Counted from the first letter of the stretch, positions 52,237 through 63,343 are shown. The stretch is 64,000 nucleotides of DNA from Saccharothrix carnea (GCF_003014735.1 NZ_PYAX01000003.1:310001-374000), one strand, 5' to 3'. Translations and numbers: made by a program. The notes: generated by a model from the sequence alone, not told the origin.

Positions 52237-52791
52237 TCAGGCCGTCGGCTCGGGCCGGTCCTGGTCCTCCAGGCCGACCGCCCCGAGGAGCTTCGAGTCG
52301 GCCTCGCGCTGCGCCGACTTGCGCTCCGCCTCGGCCGCCGCGGTGCGGAAGTCGCCCAGGATGCGGTTCTGCAACGTGAACATCTCCCGCTCCTCGGCGG
52401 GCTCGGCGTGGTCGTACCCGAGCAGGTGCAGCACGCCGTGCACGGTCAGCAGGTGCAGTTCGTCCAGCAGGCTGTGGCCCGCCTTCTTGGCCTGGTCCTT
52501 GGCGAAGTCCGGGCACAGCACGATGTCGCCGAGCAGCGCCGGGCCGAGGCCCGTGGCGTCCGGGCGGCGCGCCGAGTCCAGCTCGTCCATCGGGAACGCC
52601 ATCACGTCCGTGGGGCCGGGCAGGTCCATCCAGCGCTGGTGCAGGTCCGCCATCACGTCCAGCTCCACCAGCAGGACGGACAGCTCGGCCAACGGGCTGA
52701 CGCCCATCCGGTCCAGGGCGAACCGGGCAGCGGCGACGATGGACGGCTCGTCCACGTTCACGCCCGACTCGTTCGCGATCTCGATGCTCAC
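52237..52791 (-). CDS. ybeY: rRNA maturation RNase YbeY
   Basis: The 184-residue protein begins at GTG 52789-52791. The zinc site [11 protein letters not shown] near 118-128 (three His) and the preceding [11 protein letters not shown] near 88 are diagnostic. YbeY is a metal endoribonuclease needed for 16S rRNA 3' end processing and ribosome quality control. It follows phoH by five bases, as in mycobacteria. Confidence 0.96.
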   Translation of the reverse strand: MSIEIANESGVNVDEPSIVAAARFALDRMGVSPLAELSVLLVELDVMADLHQRWMDLPGPTDVMAFPMDELDSARRPDATGLGPALLGDIVLCPDFAKDQAKKAGHSLLDELHLLTVHGVLHLLGYDHAEPAEEREMFTLQNRILGDFRTAAAEAERKSAQREADSKLLGAVGLEDQDRPEPTA

Positions 52792-52796
52792 GGCGC

Positions 52797-53873
<1,077 letters not shown>

Positions 53874-54011
53874 GTGGCCTCGGGCCCTCTTCCTGCGCGT
53901 TCGCGCCGTGCTCGGGTGAAGTCGACCTATCGCTCCCGATGCTAGCCGCCGGCACCGACAGTCCGCACCGGAGTAAGAAACGGGTTGGACACGGCGGGTG
54001 TACTCGGGGGC

Positions 54012-54800
54012 GTGGAGACCTTGCGCGTGCTCACCCCGGACGACCTGCCCGCCTGCCTCCGCCTCGGATCGGACCGGGGCTGGTCGGAGGAACCGGAGAA
54101 GTGGGCGTTCCTGCTGCGGGTCGGCACCGGGTTCGGGCTGTTCGACGGTGATGAGCTGGTCGGCACCACGATCGTCACCCGGTTCGGTGACGAGCACGCG
54201 GCGGTGAGCATGGTGCTGGTGGCGTCGAGCCACGGTGGGCGCGGGTTGGGGCGGCGGCTGGTGGAGCACGCGTTGGCGTTCGCGGACGCGCCGGTGGTGT
54301 CGCTGCACGCGACTTCGTACGGCAAGCCGTTGTACGAGAAGCTCGGTTTCCGGTCGGTGGGCGTGGTGACGGCGCACGTCGGGGCGTTCGGCGGGACGGC
54401 TTCGGGCACGTCGCGGCCGGTGGCCGAGGCGGACCGGGCGCGGGTGGTGGCGGTCGACGCCGAGGTGTTCGGCGCCGACCGGTCGGCGATGTGGGGTGCG
54501 CTGTTCGGGTTCGCGTCGCAGGTCAGGGTGGCTGACGACGGGTTCGTGGCGACGTGGCTCAACGGGCCGGTGACGATGGTGGGGCCGGTGGTGGCGCCCT
54601 CGGTGGCTCGTGCGGCGGAGTTGGTCGCGGACGTGGCGGTGGGTGCGACGGTGCGGGTGGACGTGCGGGATCCGGCGTTGGGCGCGTGGTTGGAGGCGCA
54701 CGGCGTGGTGCCGCGGTTCACCGCCGAGCTGATGGTGCGCGGGGCGTTCAGCGGTGACCGCGCGCGGCTCTACGCGCCGGTGATGCAGGCCCTCGGTTAG
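54012..54800 (+). CDS. GNAT-family acetyltransferase with two GNAT-like halves
   Basis: The protein from GTG 54012 has 262 residues (a TTG at 53985 is an alternative). The first half has the acetyl-CoA loop LVASSHGGRGLGRRLVEHAL near 67-86 (Q/R-x-x-G-x-G/A pattern) and YGKPLYEKLGFRSVG near 103-117. The second half lacks a clear acetyl-CoA motif, so it may be a degenerate GNAT domain. Substrate unknown. Confidence 0.85.
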   Translation: METLRVLTPDDLPACLRLGSDRGWSEEPEKWAFLLRVGTGFGLFDGDELVGTTIVTRFGDEHAAVSMVLVASSHGGRGLGRRLVEHALAFADAPVVSLHATSYGKPLYEKLGFRSVGVVTAHVGAFGGTASGTSRPVAEADRARVVAVDAEVFGADRSAMWGALFGFASQVRVADDGFVATWLNGPVTMVGPVVAPSVARAAELVADVAVGATVRVDVRDPALGAWLEAHGVVPRFTAELMVRGAFSGDRARLYAPVMQALG

Positions 54801-54802
54801 GA

Positions 54803-55144
54803 CTAGGCCAAGGGGCCGAGCCGCCTGCCGCCGAGGACGTGCAGGTGGGCGTGGAAGACGGTCTGGCCCGCGTCCTCGCCGGTGTTGAACAGCAGCCGGT
54901 AGCCGCTGTCGGCGACGCCCTCGGACTTGGCCACCTCGCCGGCGGCCAGGAACAGGTCGTCCAGCACGGTGGGCGCGGCGGCGGCCAGGGCCGCGGCGTC
55001 GGGTGCGTGCACCTTCGGCACCAGCACGACGTGCGTCGGCGCTTGGGGTGCGATGTCGCGGAACGCCAGCGTGGTGTCGGTCTCGTGCACCACGGTCGCC
55101 GGGATCTCGCGGGCGACGATGCGGCAGAACAGGCAGTCGGACAT
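54803..55144 (-). CDS. HIT-family protein (histidine triad nucleotide-binding)
   Basis: The 113-residue protein has CLFCRIVAREIPATVV near 4-19 and the histidine triad VFHAHLHVLGGRRLG near 95-109 (H-x-H-x-H). HIT proteins hydrolyse adenosine phosphoramidates and similar nucleotides. Its end overlaps nothing (stop 54803, three bases from the GNAT stop, convergent). Confidence 0.94.
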   Translation of the reverse strand: MSDCLFCRIVAREIPATVVHETDTTLAFRDIAPQAPTHVVLVPKVHAPDAAALAAAAPTVLDDLFLAAGEVAKSEGVADSGYRLLFNTGEDAGQTVFHAHLHVLGGRRLGPLA

Positions 55145-55155
55145 GGCTCCGCAGG

Positions 55156-55935
55156 CTACCGACCCGTGCCGCTGCCGCCGTCCTGAGCGTTGAACTCGGG
55201 TGTTCCGATCGTAGGACACGCGCGGTCTGAACGTAGGACGCGCGCGGCGTGAGCGCACGACTCCCGGGCGAGGCGGAGGGTGGCGGTGCGGCAGGTGGTC
55301 CAGGCCGGGGTGCCCGGCGTGATCAGGGACATGTGGTCGGTGGCGGGGAGGGCGATCAGCTCGGCGCCGGAGGCGCGGGCGAAGGCCTCGCTCTGCGCGA
55401 ACGGGACGTCCTCGTCGTCCGTGCCGTGGACCAGGATCAGGGGTTTCGCGATGGGGAGCTGGGCGGCGGGTGACGCGTCGGCGTAGCGGTCGGGTACCTC
55501 GGCCGGGGTGCCGCCGAGCAGTTCGGCGGCACGGCGGGTGATCTGCGGGTGCTGGAGGAAGTCGAGCACGCCCGCCTGGGCGACCGCGCCGACGACGCGC
55601 GGGTGGCGGGCGGCGGCCCAGACGGCCAGGTGGCCACCGGCGGAGTGACCCAGCGTGACCACGGGGCCGAGGGCCGGGTCGAGGGCGTCGATGGCGGCGA
55701 GGACGTCGTCCCCGGTCGCGGGCCAGCCGCCACCTCCGGTTACCCGCCGGTACTCGATGTTGTACGCGGCCACGCCGTGTTCGACCAGGTCGGCGGCCAG
55801 GGGACGGCCGAGCGCCAATCCATAACGCTGATGCCAAAAACCACCATGGATTACCACCACGACCGGAAACGATTCACCGGATGGCGAGGAAAACTCGCCG
55901 AACTGGCTCGGGTGCGGTCCGTAGACGATGCGCAA
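55156..55935 (-). CDS. Alpha/beta hydrolase
   Basis: The 259-residue protein starts with TTG 55933-55935 (AAGGGG about six bases ahead). It has VVVVIHGGFWHQRYGLALGR near 25-44 (HGG oxyanion loop), TLGHSAGGHLAVWAA near 93-107 with the nucleophile Ser, ILVHGTDDEDVPF near 167-179 (acid Asp) and DHMS near 199 (His). Esterase/lipase-type dimension. A 35-residue low-complexity tail follows the fold. Immediately upstream is the rsmE terminator, so it has its own promoter. Confidence 0.88.
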   Translation of the reverse strand: MRIVYGPHPSQFGEFSSPSGESFPVVVVIHGGFWHQRYGLALGRPLAADLVEHGVAAYNIEYRRVTGGGGWPATGDDVLAAIDALDPALGPVVTLGHSAGGHLAVWAAARHPRVVGAVAQAGVLDFLQHPQITRRAAELLGGTPAEVPDRYADASPAAQLPIAKPLILVHGTDDEDVPFAQSEAFARASGAELIALPATDHMSLITPGTPAWTTCRTATLRLARESCAHAARVLRSDRACPTIGTPEFNAQDGGSGTGR

Positions 55936-55953
55936 TCGAAACCCCTTGGAGGC

Positions 55954-56007
55954 AAAAAAGAGGCCGCGTCGCGGTGGGACCTGGGGGTCGTCCCACCGCG
56001 ACGCGGC
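55954..56007. terminator. Strong intrinsic terminator of the hrcA-dnaJ-rsmE transcript
   Basis: A perfect 18-bp stem: 55963-55980 pairs with 55990-56007, 9-base loop. On the minus strand the hairpin is followed by a run of six T (A-run at 55954-55959 on plus). It lies 130 bases after the rsmE stop (56138) and before the hydrolase gene. Confidence 0.9.
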
Positions 56008-56137
56008 GGCGCCGGACCGAGGGGGGAGGTGTCCGGCGAGTCTGGCCGAGGGGCCGATCGCGCCTAGACCAATGCAACCCCTCTGCCCATGAGCGTAACC
56101 CCTACTTCGGGTGTTCGCCAGAAGGGAGCAAGCCCAA

Positions 56138-56872
56138 TTACCGCCAGCGATCGGTCAGCACACCCAGCGCACCCAAAGCGACCGCCGCCGCGGTCGACGC
56201 TCGCAGAACGGTAGGACCCAGTCGCACAACGTGCGCGCCGACCCCGGTCAACGCGGACAATTCCTCGTCGGTGATGCCACCTTCAGGTCCGACGACCAGC
56301 AGCACATCACCCGAAGCGGGCAACTGAACCGATCCGAGTCCGGCGGAAGCGGATTCGTGCAAAACCAAAGTGACCGTCGCGGACGACGCCAACCGCACGA
56401 GCCCGGACGTCGAAACGGGTTCGGAGACGGACGGCACGCGTGCCCGGCGGGCCTGCTTGGCCGCCTCACGGGCGGTGCTGCGCCAGCGTTCGAGCGCCTT
56501 CGCCCCCCGCGGCCCGTCCTCCCACTTCGTCACGCAGCGCGAGGCACGCCAAGGCACGACCCCGTCCACGCCCGCCTCGGTGGCCAGCTCCACGGCCAGC
56601 TCACCCCGGTCGCCCTTCACCAGCGCCTGCGCCACCACCACCCGCACGGATGGCTCCGGCACGACCCACCGCTCGGCCACGCGCAGCCGCAAGGAGTCCT
56701 TGAACGCCTCCTCGACCACGCACCGCACCTGGGCGCCCGTGCCGTCGGAGAGCACCAGCTCCTCCCCGGCGCGCAACCGGCGCACGGTGGCCGCGTGCCG
56801 CCCCTCCGGACCGTCCAGGACGGCGGAGTCACCGGGCGGCAGCGCGGCAACCAGGAAGACCGGCAGCGTCAC
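56138..56872 (-). CDS. rsmE: 16S rRNA (uracil(1498)-N(3))-methyltransferase
   Basis: The 244-residue SPOUT methyltransferase modifies U1498 of 16S rRNA. Visible: [20 protein letters not shown] near 19-38 (PUA-like N-terminal), [20 protein letters not shown] near 114-133, and the knot motif [20 protein letters not shown] near 190-209. Starts at GTG 56872, overlapping the dnaJ stop by four bases (GTGA). In mycobacteria the same order (hrcA-dnaJ2-rsmE) is found. Confidence 0.94.
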   Translation of the reverse strand: MTLPVFLVAALPPGDSAVLDGPEGRHAATVRRLRAGEELVLSDGTGAQVRCVVEEAFKDSLRLRVAERWVVPEPSVRVVVAQALVKGDRGELAVELATEAGVDGVVPWRASRCVTKWEDGPRGAKALERWRSTAREAAKQARRARVPSVSEPVSTSGLVRLASSATVTLVLHESASAGLGSVQLPASGDVLLVVGPEGGITDEELSALTGVGAHVVRLGPTVLRASTAAAVALGALGVLTDRWR

Positions 56873-58020
56873 CGGTGGTTGCGGCCGGCCCGCAGCCGCG
56901 AGAACAGCCCGCCGCCACCCTTGCCGTTGTGCGCGAGCGTCGGCTCGTCCTCGCCGCGCACGACGGCCAGCTCGCGCAGCAGGTCGGCCTGCCGGGCGTC
57001 CAGCTTGGTCGGCGTGACGACTTCGAGGTGCACGTGCAGGTCGCCGCGGCCGTCGATGCGACCGCTGGACCGCAGCCGGGGCATGCCGCGCCCGGTGAGC
57101 ACCAGCTCGGTGTTCGGCTGGGTGCCGGGCTCGATCTCCAGCTCCTCCTCGCCGTCCAGCGTCTGCAGCGGCAGCACCGCGCCCAGCGCGGCCGTCGTCA
57201 TGGGGATGCGCACGGAGCAGTGCAGGTTCGCGCCGTCACGCTCGAAGACCTCGTGCGGCACCTCCTCGACCTCGACGTAGAGGTCACCGGCCGGTCCGCC
57301 GCCGGGGCCGACCTCGCCCTGGCCCGCGAGCCGCACCCGCATGCCCTCCGCGACACCGGCCGGGATCTGCACCGAGATGGTGCGCCGCGAACGGACCCGG
57401 CCCTCGCCCGCGCACTGCTGGCACGGGTCCGGGATGACCTCGCCGAGACCGCGGCACACCGGGCACGGTCGGGCCGTGACGACCTGACCCAGGAACGAGC
57501 GCTGCACCGACTGCACCTCGCCCCGACCGCCGCACGTGTCGCAGCGCACGGGCGACGAGCCCTCGGCGCAGCCGCTGCCGACGCACCGGTCGCACAGGAT
57601 CGCCGTGTCCACGGTGAGTTCGCGCGACGCACCGGCCGCGCACTCCTCCAGGGTCATCGACAGCCGGATGAGCGCGTCCGAGCCGGGCTGCACGCGGCTG
57701 CGCGGACCGCGTCCGCCACCGCCGCCCGCGCCGAAGAAGGCGTCCATGATGTCGCCGAGACCGAATCCCGCGAACGGGTCGCGCATGCCGCCGCCACCGC
57801 CGCCGCCCGGTTCCAACGGGTCGCCGCCCAGGTCGACGACCTGCCGCTTCTTCGGGTCCGACAGGACCTCGTAGGCGGCGGTCACCTCCTTGAAGCGCGC
57901 TTCCTCGTTGGGGTTGACGTCGGGGTGCAGCTGCCGCGCGAGCTTGCGGTAGGCGCGCTTGATCTCGTCGGGAGTCGCGTTCTTGGCGACCCCGAGCGTG
58001 CCGTAGTAGTCCCTCGCCAC
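56869..58020 (-). CDS. dnaJ: Chaperone DnaJ (DnaJ2-type)
   Basis: The 383-residue protein has a J domain with HPD (LHPDVNPNE near 32-40), a Gly-rich/GF linker ([16 protein letters not shown]), four CxxCxGxG zinc repeats ([36 protein letters not shown]; about residues 142-212) and the C-terminal substrate domain. It stimulates DnaK. This is the copy linked to hrcA, not to dnaK. Confidence 0.96.
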   Translation of the reverse strand: MARDYYGTLGVAKNATPDEIKRAYRKLARQLHPDVNPNEEARFKEVTAAYEVLSDPKKRQVVDLGGDPLEPGGGGGGGMRDPFAGFGLGDIMDAFFGAGGGGGRGPRSRVQPGSDALIRLSMTLEECAAGASRELTVDTAILCDRCVGSGCAEGSSPVRCDTCGGRGEVQSVQRSFLGQVVTARPCPVCRGLGEVIPDPCQQCAGEGRVRSRRTISVQIPAGVAEGMRVRLAGQGEVGPGGGPAGDLYVEVEEVPHEVFERDGANLHCSVRIPMTTAALGAVLPLQTLDGEEELEIEPGTQPNTELVLTGRGMPRLRSSGRIDGRGDLHVHLEVVTPTKLDARQADLLRELAVVRGEDEPTLAHNGKGGGGLFSRLRAGRNHR

Positions 58021-58102
58021 CGTGTTTCCTCCTGCGAACGCGCTTCGACACGCGCCCGCTCGCTTGCGGAACGTCCTGCGGGACCGCGGTGTTCCCCCGC
58101 CG

Positions 58103-59125
58103 TCACCGTCCGGTCAAGATCTCACCCACGTAGTTGGCGACCGCTCGCACCGCCGCCATCGTGCCGGGGTAGTCCATGCGGGTCGGCCCGACCACGCCCA
58201 TGCCGCCGAGCAGGTTGTCCCGGCTGCCGTAGCCGATGGACACGACCGAGGTGCTGCGCATCTCGGCCGCTTCGTTCTCCTCGCCGATGTGCACCAGGAT
58301 CCGGCCCGGGTCGCGGGCGGTGGCGAGCAGCTTGAGCACCACGACCTGCTCCTCCAGCGCCTCGAGCACCTGGCGCAGCGAACCGGGGAAGTCTGCCACG
58401 TTGCGGGTGAGGTTCGCCGTGCCACCCAGCACCAGGCGTTCCTCGGGGTGCTCCACCAGCGATTCGATGAGCACCGTGCTGACCCGCAGCACGATGTCGC
58501 GCAGGTCGCCCGGCGCCTCGTCGGGCAGCTTCGCGACCTCGGCGGAGGCGTCGGACAGCCGCTTGCCGACCATGGCGCCGTTGAGCATGGACCGGATGCG
58601 GGCCACGTTGTCCTCGGTGACGACGTCGCCGAGGTCGACCGAGCGCTGGTCGACCCGGCCGGTGTCGGTGATCAGCACCAGCATCAGGCGGGCCGGTGTG
58701 ATCGCGAGCACTTCGATGTGCCGGACGGTGGAGCGGCTCAGGGTCGGGTACTGCACGACGGCGACCTGGCGGGTCAGCTGGGCCAGCAGCCGCACGCTGC
58801 GGCGCAGCACGTCGTCGAGGTCGTAGGCGCCTTCGAGGAAGTTCTGGATGGCCCTGCGCTCGGGCGTGGACAGCGGCTTGACCTCGCTGAGCCGGTCCAC
58901 GAACAACCGGTAGCCCTTGTCGGTCGGCACGCGGCCGGCGCTGGTGTGCGGCTGGGTGATGTACCCGTCCTCCTCCAGGGAGGCCATGTCGTTGCGCACG
59001 GTCGCGCTCGAAACGCCGAGGTTGTGCCGTTCGACCAGGGCTTTCGAGCCGACCGGCTCCTGGTTCGACACGTAGTCGGCGACGATCGCGCGCAGTACCT
59101 CGAACCGGCGCTCATCGGCGTTCAC
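58103..59125 (-). CDS. hrcA: Heat-inducible transcription repressor HrcA
   Basis: The 340-residue protein starts at GTG 59125 with GGAGG eight bases upstream; an ATG 12 codons earlier is unlikely. w[23 protein letters not shown] (near 6-25) and [20 protein letters not shown] near 37-56, HrcA domain after residue 100. HrcA represses groE/dnaK-type genes via CIRCE. No CIRCE (TTAGCACTC-N9-GAGTGCTAA) is visible in its own upstream region. Confidence 0.95.
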   Translation of the reverse strand: MNADERRFEVLRAIVADYVSNQEPVGSKALVERHNLGVSSATVRNDMASLEEDGYITQPHTSAGRVPTDKGYRLFVDRLSEVKPLSTPERRAIQNFLEGAYDLDDVLRRSVRLLAQLTRQVAVVQYPTLSRSTVRHIEVLAITPARLMLVLITDTGRVDQRSVDLGDVVTEDNVARIRSMLNGAMVGKRLSDASAEVAKLPDEAPGDLRDIVLRVSTVLIESLVEHPEERLVLGGTANLTRNVADFPGSLRQVLEALEEQVVVLKLLATARDPGRILVHIGEENEAAEMRSTSVVSIGYGSRDNLLGGMGVVGPTRMDYPGTMAAVRAVANYVGEILTGR

Positions 59126-59235
59126 GCACGTCACCTCCAGGGACGGACCGGGCTGCTTCACCTTGAGTTTACGGAGGTTCGGGCCCGGATCGGAAAACCC
59201 GTTCGTCGTGCTTCGGTGCGGCGCTAGCGTTCGGT

Positions 59236-60030
59236 GTGCTCACCCGCATCCAGGCCGCCCTGCGTGACGCGATCAGGGCCGACGCCGACCGCGTCGGACC
59301 GTTCCTGATCCGCTTCGACGCGCACAGCGACAACCTGTTCATGAACTACGCCGTGCCCGACGAGGGCGCCGCGCCGACACGTGCCGAGGTGGACGCGCTG
59401 GTGGCGGCGTTCCGGGCGCGGTCGCGCACGCCTCGGCTGGAGTACCTGCGACCGTCGCCGGTGGTGGACGCGGCGCTGGAGGCGGCCGGGTTCACCGTGG
59501 ACCAGCTGCTGCCGATGATGGCGATCGACTCGCTGGTCGCGCCGCCGGTGCCGGCCGGGTTGACGGTCGAGGCGGTGACGTCGGACGACGACCTGCTGGC
59601 GGTGTCCGTGGTGCAGAACACAGCGTTCGGCGTGGGCGGGACGGCCGGCGCGGAGGACGTGGCGCGGCAGCGGTCGCTGTTGCGCGACGACGGCGTGATC
59701 GTGCTGGCCCGGCTGGACGGCGAACCGGTGGGCGCGGGCGTGTACACCGCGCCGCGGTACCGGCTGTCGCAGGTGGCGGGGATCGCGGTGCTGCCGTCGT
59801 TCCGGGGGCGTGGCATCGCTTCGGCGGTGTGCGCCGACCTGACCGCGCGGGTGTTCGACTCGGGCTGCACGCCGTTCCTGGAAACCGAGCCGGACGGCAA
59901 GGTCGACCGCCTCTACGGCCCGCTGGGCTACCGGACGATCGGCCACTCGGCGTCGATCACCCTGAAGGAGCCGACCACCCTGAACGATCAGCTCCGCCCA
60001 GGTCCCCGCCAAGGGGAACCCTTGGCGTGA
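59236..60030 (+). CDS. GNAT-family N-acetyltransferase
   Basis: The 264-residue protein has GNAT motifs near the C-terminus: [20 protein letters not shown] near residues 177-196 (acetyl-CoA loop R-G-x-G-I-A) and [20 protein letters not shown]. The N-terminal half ([20 protein letters not shown]) is of unknown fold. Start GTG 59236. Ends at the stop within the repeat/terminator hairpin. Confidence 0.85.
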   Translation: MLTRIQAALRDAIRADADRVGPFLIRFDAHSDNLFMNYAVPDEGAAPTRAEVDALVAAFRARSRTPRLEYLRPSPVVDAALEAAGFTVDQLLPMMAIDSLVAPPVPAGLTVEAVTSDDDLLAVSVVQNTAFGVGGTAGAEDVARQRSLLRDDGVIVLARLDGEPVGAGVYTAPRYRLSQVAGIAVLPSFRGRGIASAVCADLTARVFDSGCTPFLETEPDGKVDRLYGPLGYRTIGHSASITLKEPTTLNDQLRPGPRQGEPLA

Positions 60031-60053
60031 TTCTACCGGCGTGGTCCGACAAT
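60007..60053. repeat. Dispersed hairpin repeat, copy B (also terminator-like)
   Basis: A CGCCAAGGG-GAA-CCCTTGGCG hairpin (60007-60027, 9-bp stem) followed by TGATTCTACCGGC and GTGGTCCGACAAT. It overlaps the last codons and stop of the GNAT gene and matches the element at 46284-46329. On the plus strand it could end the GNAT transcript. Confidence 0.6.
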
Positions 60054-60107
60054 CGAGCGGTTCGGACGGCGTTCGAAGGGGTTCGGACGGCCGGCGAGGG
60101 TCGAGCA

Positions 60108-60161
60108 GCCGGAGTGATCCGGGAAGCCGGTGTGACCAGGGAAGCCGGTGTGATCACGTGA
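60108..60161. repeat. Three 18-base tandem repeats
   Basis: Units at 60108-60125, 60126-60143 and 60144-60161 share GCCGG.GTGA.C..G.GA; the third is partial in its end. They lie between the GNAT gene and the hemW stop (60154), the last unit overlapping the stop. They are short and may be of no function. Confidence 0.5.
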
Positions 60162-61377
60162 GTCGGCGCACGACGGCGTCGGCGAGCAGGCGGCCTCGGT
60201 CGGTGAGGACGCAGCGGCCCTGGTCGAGGGCGGTCGGGTCCAGCAGGCCGTCGGCGGCGGCGGTTTTGGCTTCGGTTTGGGCGGCGGGGTCCAGGACGTC
60301 CAGGGGGAGGCCGGTGGCCAGGCGCAGTTCCAGCAGGACGCGTTCCACCCGGCGGTCGTCGTCGCTGAGGATTTCGCGGCCGGCGGCGGGTGAGGTGCCG
60401 GTGGCCAGCAGTTCGGCGTACTTGGCCGGGTGCTTGACGTTCCACCAGCGCACGCCGCCGACGTGGCTGTGCGCGCCGGGGCCCGCGCCCCACCAGTCGG
60501 CGCCCTGCCAGTACAGCAGGTTGTGCCGGCACGCGGCGTCCGCCGACGCGGCCCAGTTCGACACCTCGTACCAGGTCAGCCCCTGTGCGGCCATGGCGGA
60601 GTCGATCAGCTCGTACTTGTCGGCGAGCACGTCGTCGTCGGGCATCGGCAGTTCGCCGCGACGCACCCGGCGGGCCAGGGCGGTGCCCTCCTCAACGATC
60701 AAGGCGTACGCCGAGACGTGGTCCACGCCCGCGCTGTGCACGGCGTCCAGCGACGCCCGGAGGTCCGCGACGGTCTCCCCCGGCGTGCCGTAGATCAGGT
60801 CGAGGTTCACGTGCTCGAACCCGGCCGCACGCGCCTCACGGGCGGCGGCCACCGGGCGGCCCGGGGTGTGCACGCGGTCGAGCACGGCCAGCACGTGCCG
60901 GGCGGCCGACTGCATGCCGAGCGACACCCGGGTGTAACCAGCGTCACGGATGGCCGAGAAGAACTCCGGCGACGTGGACTCCGGGTTGGACTCCGTGGTG
61001 ACCTCCGCGCCCGGCGCGAGGCCGAACGACGACCGCACCGCGTCGAGCACCTGACCCAGCCCGGACGCGCCGAGCAGCGACGGTGTGCCACCGCCCACGA
61101 ACACCGTGTCCACCGCCGGCGGGTCGCCCAACACGGACGCGGCGAGGTCCAGTTCCTGCCGCAGGCCCTCCAGCCAGGACGCCGGTGACGCGGAAGTGCC
61201 CAGCTCACCGGCGGTGTAGGTGTTGAAGTCGCAGTAGCCGCACCGGGTGGCGCAGAACGGCACGTGCACGTACACCCCGAACGGGCGGTCACCCAGACCG
61301 GTGAGCGCGGAGGCGGGCAGTGAGCCGTCGGAGGGCGCGGGGTCACCGATCGGCAGAGCGGAGGGCATGTCACCCAT
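60154..61377 (-). CDS. hemW: Radical SAM heme chaperone HemW
   Basis: The 407-residue protein starts at ATG 61375-61377 (or ATG 61368). The radical SAM cluster CATRCGYCDFNTYT near 41-54 has Cys-x3-Cys-x2-Cys, with VYVHVPF before it, FVGGGTPSLLG near 91-101 and the HemN C-terminal domain. Relatives of HemN without coproporphyrinogen oxidase activity insert heme. Its location before the sulfite reductase operon is as in mycobacteria (the gene often called hemN). Confidence 0.93.
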   Translation of the reverse strand: MGDMPSALPIGDPAPSDGSLPASALTGLGDRPFGVYVHVPFCATRCGYCDFNTYTAGELGTSASPASWLEGLRQELDLAASVLGDPPAVDTVFVGGGTPSLLGASGLGQVLDAVRSSFGLAPGAEVTTESNPESTSPEFFSAIRDAGYTRVSLGMQSAARHVLAVLDRVHTPGRPVAAAREARAAGFEHVNLDLIYGTPGETVADLRASLDAVHSAGVDHVSAYALIVEEGTALARRVRRGELPMPDDDVLADKYELIDSAMAAQGLTWYEVSNWAASADAACRHNLLYWQGADWWGAGPGAHSHVGGVRWWNVKHPAKYAELLATGTSPAAGREILSDDDRRVERVLLELRLATGLPLDVLDPAAQTEAKTAAADGLLDPTALDQGRCVLTDRGRLLADAVVRRLT

Positions 61378-61461
61378 TGTCCCACCTACCAGCGGCGCAA
61401 CCCCGTCCCACGATGCGGATGCCGGTGGACCACGACGTGGACGCGTGGCACGCTGACTGAC

Positions 61462-61548
61462 ATGACATCGACCGGAGTGCGCCTGGTGGTCCGCCGCCAC
61501 GTCGACTTCCGGCGTGTCTCCAGCGCGATGTGCCGTCGTTCGGCATAA
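61462..61548 (+). CDS. Short leader-like peptide upstream of the sulfite reductase operon
   Basis: The 28-residue ORF starts with ATG 61462 and ends TAA 61548, 113 bases before the sulfite reductase ATG. Its middle LVVRRHVDFRRVSSAMCRR has the RRHVD pattern of actinobacterial putative leader peptides found upstream of cysteine/sulfate-assimilation operons, ending with a single Cys. It has no clear ribosome binding site (possibly leaderless). Cysteine-responsive translation may control the operon, as shown for poly-cysteine leaders in mycobacteria; this one has only one Cys. Confidence 0.75.
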   Translation: MTSTGVRLVVRRHVDFRRVSSAMCRRSA

Positions 61549-61660
61549 CCCGCGCCTGCCTTTTTGTTCCCGTCGGCGCCGGGTGCGCTGACGAGACCCC
61601 CACCACAGCTCCGCCGGGACTCGCACGCGCACCAGCGCCCCGAATCCCCGGAGGACGAGG

Positions 61661-63343
61661 ATGGTCCCCCCGACGACGACGCCTCAGCGCACGAAGCAGC
61701 GCCGAGGTGAGGGGCAGTGGGCGCTGGGCTACCGCGAGCCGCTGAACCCGAACGAGCGGAGCAAGAAGGACGACAACCCGCTCAACGTCCGGTCGCGGAT
61801 CGAGAACATCTACGCCCACGGTGGCTTCGACTCGATCGACCCGGCCGACCTGCGCGGCCGTTTCCGCTGGTACGGCCTCTACACCCAGCGCAAGCCCGGT
61901 ATCGACGGCGGTCGCACGGCGACGCTGGAGCCGGAGGAGCTGGACGACGAGTACTTCATGCTGCGCGTCCGCATCGACGGCGGCAGGCTCACCACGCACC
62001 AGCTCGCGCTGATCGGCGAGCTGTCCCAGACCTACGCGCGTGACACGGCCGACATCACCGACCGGCAGAACGTGCAGTACCACTGGATCCGCATCGAGGA
62101 CGTCCCGACGATCTGGCGGAAGCTGGAGGACGCGGGCCTGACCACGATGGAGGCCTGCGGCGACAGCCCGCGCGTGGTGCTCGGCTCGCCGGTGGCGGGC
62201 ATCGCCGAGGACGAGGTGGTCGACGGCACGCCCGCGATCGACGAGATCCTGCGCCGCTACATCGGTGACCCGCGCTTCTCGAACCTGCCACGCAAGTTCA
62301 AGACGGCGATCTCGGGCCTGCCGGACGTGGCGCACGAGATCCACGACGTGGCGTTCGTCGGCGTGGACCACCCCGAGCACGGTCCCGGCTTCGACCTGTG
62401 GGTCGGCGGCGGCCTCTCCACCAACCCGATGATCGGCAAGCGGTTGGGCGCCTGGGTGCCGTCCGAGGAGGTGCCGGACGTGTGGGAGGGCGTGATCAGC
62501 GTCTTCCGCGACTACGGCTACCGCCGGCTGCGCCACCGCGCCCGGATCAAGTTCCTGGTCGCCGACTGGGGCGCCGAGAAGTTCCGCGAGGTGCTGGAGA
62601 ACGAGTACCTCAACCGCAAGCTCATCGACGGCCCCGCGCCCGAGGTGCCCGCGATCCCCCGTGACCACATCGGCGTGCACAAGCAGAAGGACGGCCTGTT
62701 CTACGTCGGCGCGGCCCCGATCGCGGGCCGGGTGTCCGGCTCCACGCTGGTCGAGGTGGCCAAGGTGGTCGAGCGGGCCGGGTCGAGCCGGGTGCGGTTG
62801 ACGCCCCAGCAGAAGCTCGTGGTGCTCGACGTGCCCGAGGCCGAGGTGAAGAACCTGCAGGCCGACCTGGCGAAGCTGGGCCTGCAGACCGAGCCGTCGC
62901 CGTGGCGGCGTGGCGTGATGGCGTGCACCGGCATCGAGTTCTGCAAGCTCGCGATCGTCGAGACCAAGGCACGGGCGGTGGACCTGGTGTCCGCGCTGGA
63001 GACCCGGCTGGCCGACGTCGTGGCGGGCGTCACGGAGCCGATCTCGGTGCACATCAACGGCTGCCCGAACTCGTGCGCCCGCATCCAGACCGCCGACATC
63101 GGCCTCAAGGGCATGATCGTCACCGACGCCGACGGCAAGCAGGTCGAGGGCTTCCAGGTGCACCTGGGCGGCGGGCTCGGCCTGGACGCCGGGTTCGGCC
63201 GCAAGCTGCGCGGCCACAAGGTCACCGCCGCCGAGCTGTCGGACTACGTCGAGCGCGTGGTGCGCAACTTCGTGGCCAAGCGCGAGAACGACGAGCGGTT
63301 CGCGCAGTGGGTCGCCCGCGCGGACGAGGGTGACTTGAAATGA
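61661..63343 (+). CDS. sir: Ferredoxin-dependent sulfite (nitrite/sulfite) reductase
   Basis: The 560-residue protein starts at ATG 61661 (GGAGG at 61650-61654, six bases away). It reduces sulfite to sulfide with a siroheme and a [4Fe-4S] cluster: ACTGIEFCKLA near 420-430 and NGCPNSCAR near 465-473 carry the four Cys. The N-terminal NERSKKDDNPLNVRSRIENI and two ferrite-like repeats (FDLWVGGGLS, GGGLGLDAGFGRK) are typical. Stop overlaps the next gene (ATGA, 63340-63343). Confidence 0.95.
   Translation: MVPPTTTPQRTKQRRGEGQWALGYREPLNPNERSKKDDNPLNVRSRIENIYAHGGFDSIDPADLRGRFRWYGLYTQRKPGIDGGRTATLEPEELDDEYFMLRVRIDGGRLTTHQLALIGELSQTYARDTADITDRQNVQYHWIRIEDVPTIWRKLEDAGLTTMEACGDSPRVVLGSPVAGIAEDEVVDGTPAIDEILRRYIGDPRFSNLPRKFKTAISGLPDVAHEIHDVAFVGVDHPEHGPGFDLWVGGGLSTNPMIGKRLGAWVPSEEVPDVWEGVISVFRDYGYRRLRHRARIKFLVADWGAEKFREVLENEYLNRKLIDGPAPEVPAIPRDHIGVHKQKDGLFYVGAAPIAGRVSGSTLVEVAKVVERAGSSRVRLTPQQKLVVLDVPEAEVKNLQADLAKLGLQTEPSPWRRGVMACTGIEFCKLAIVETKARAVDLVSALETRLADVVAGVTEPISVHINGCPNSCARIQTADIGLKGMIVTDADGKQVEGFQVHLGGGLGLDAGFGRKLRGHKVTAAELSDYVERVVRNFVAKRENDERFAQWVARADEGDLK

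Noticed and set aside
59126-59235. Possible CIRCE operator upstream of hrcA
   Set aside because: I looked for TTAGCACTC-N9-GAGTGCTAA; no such repeat is present.
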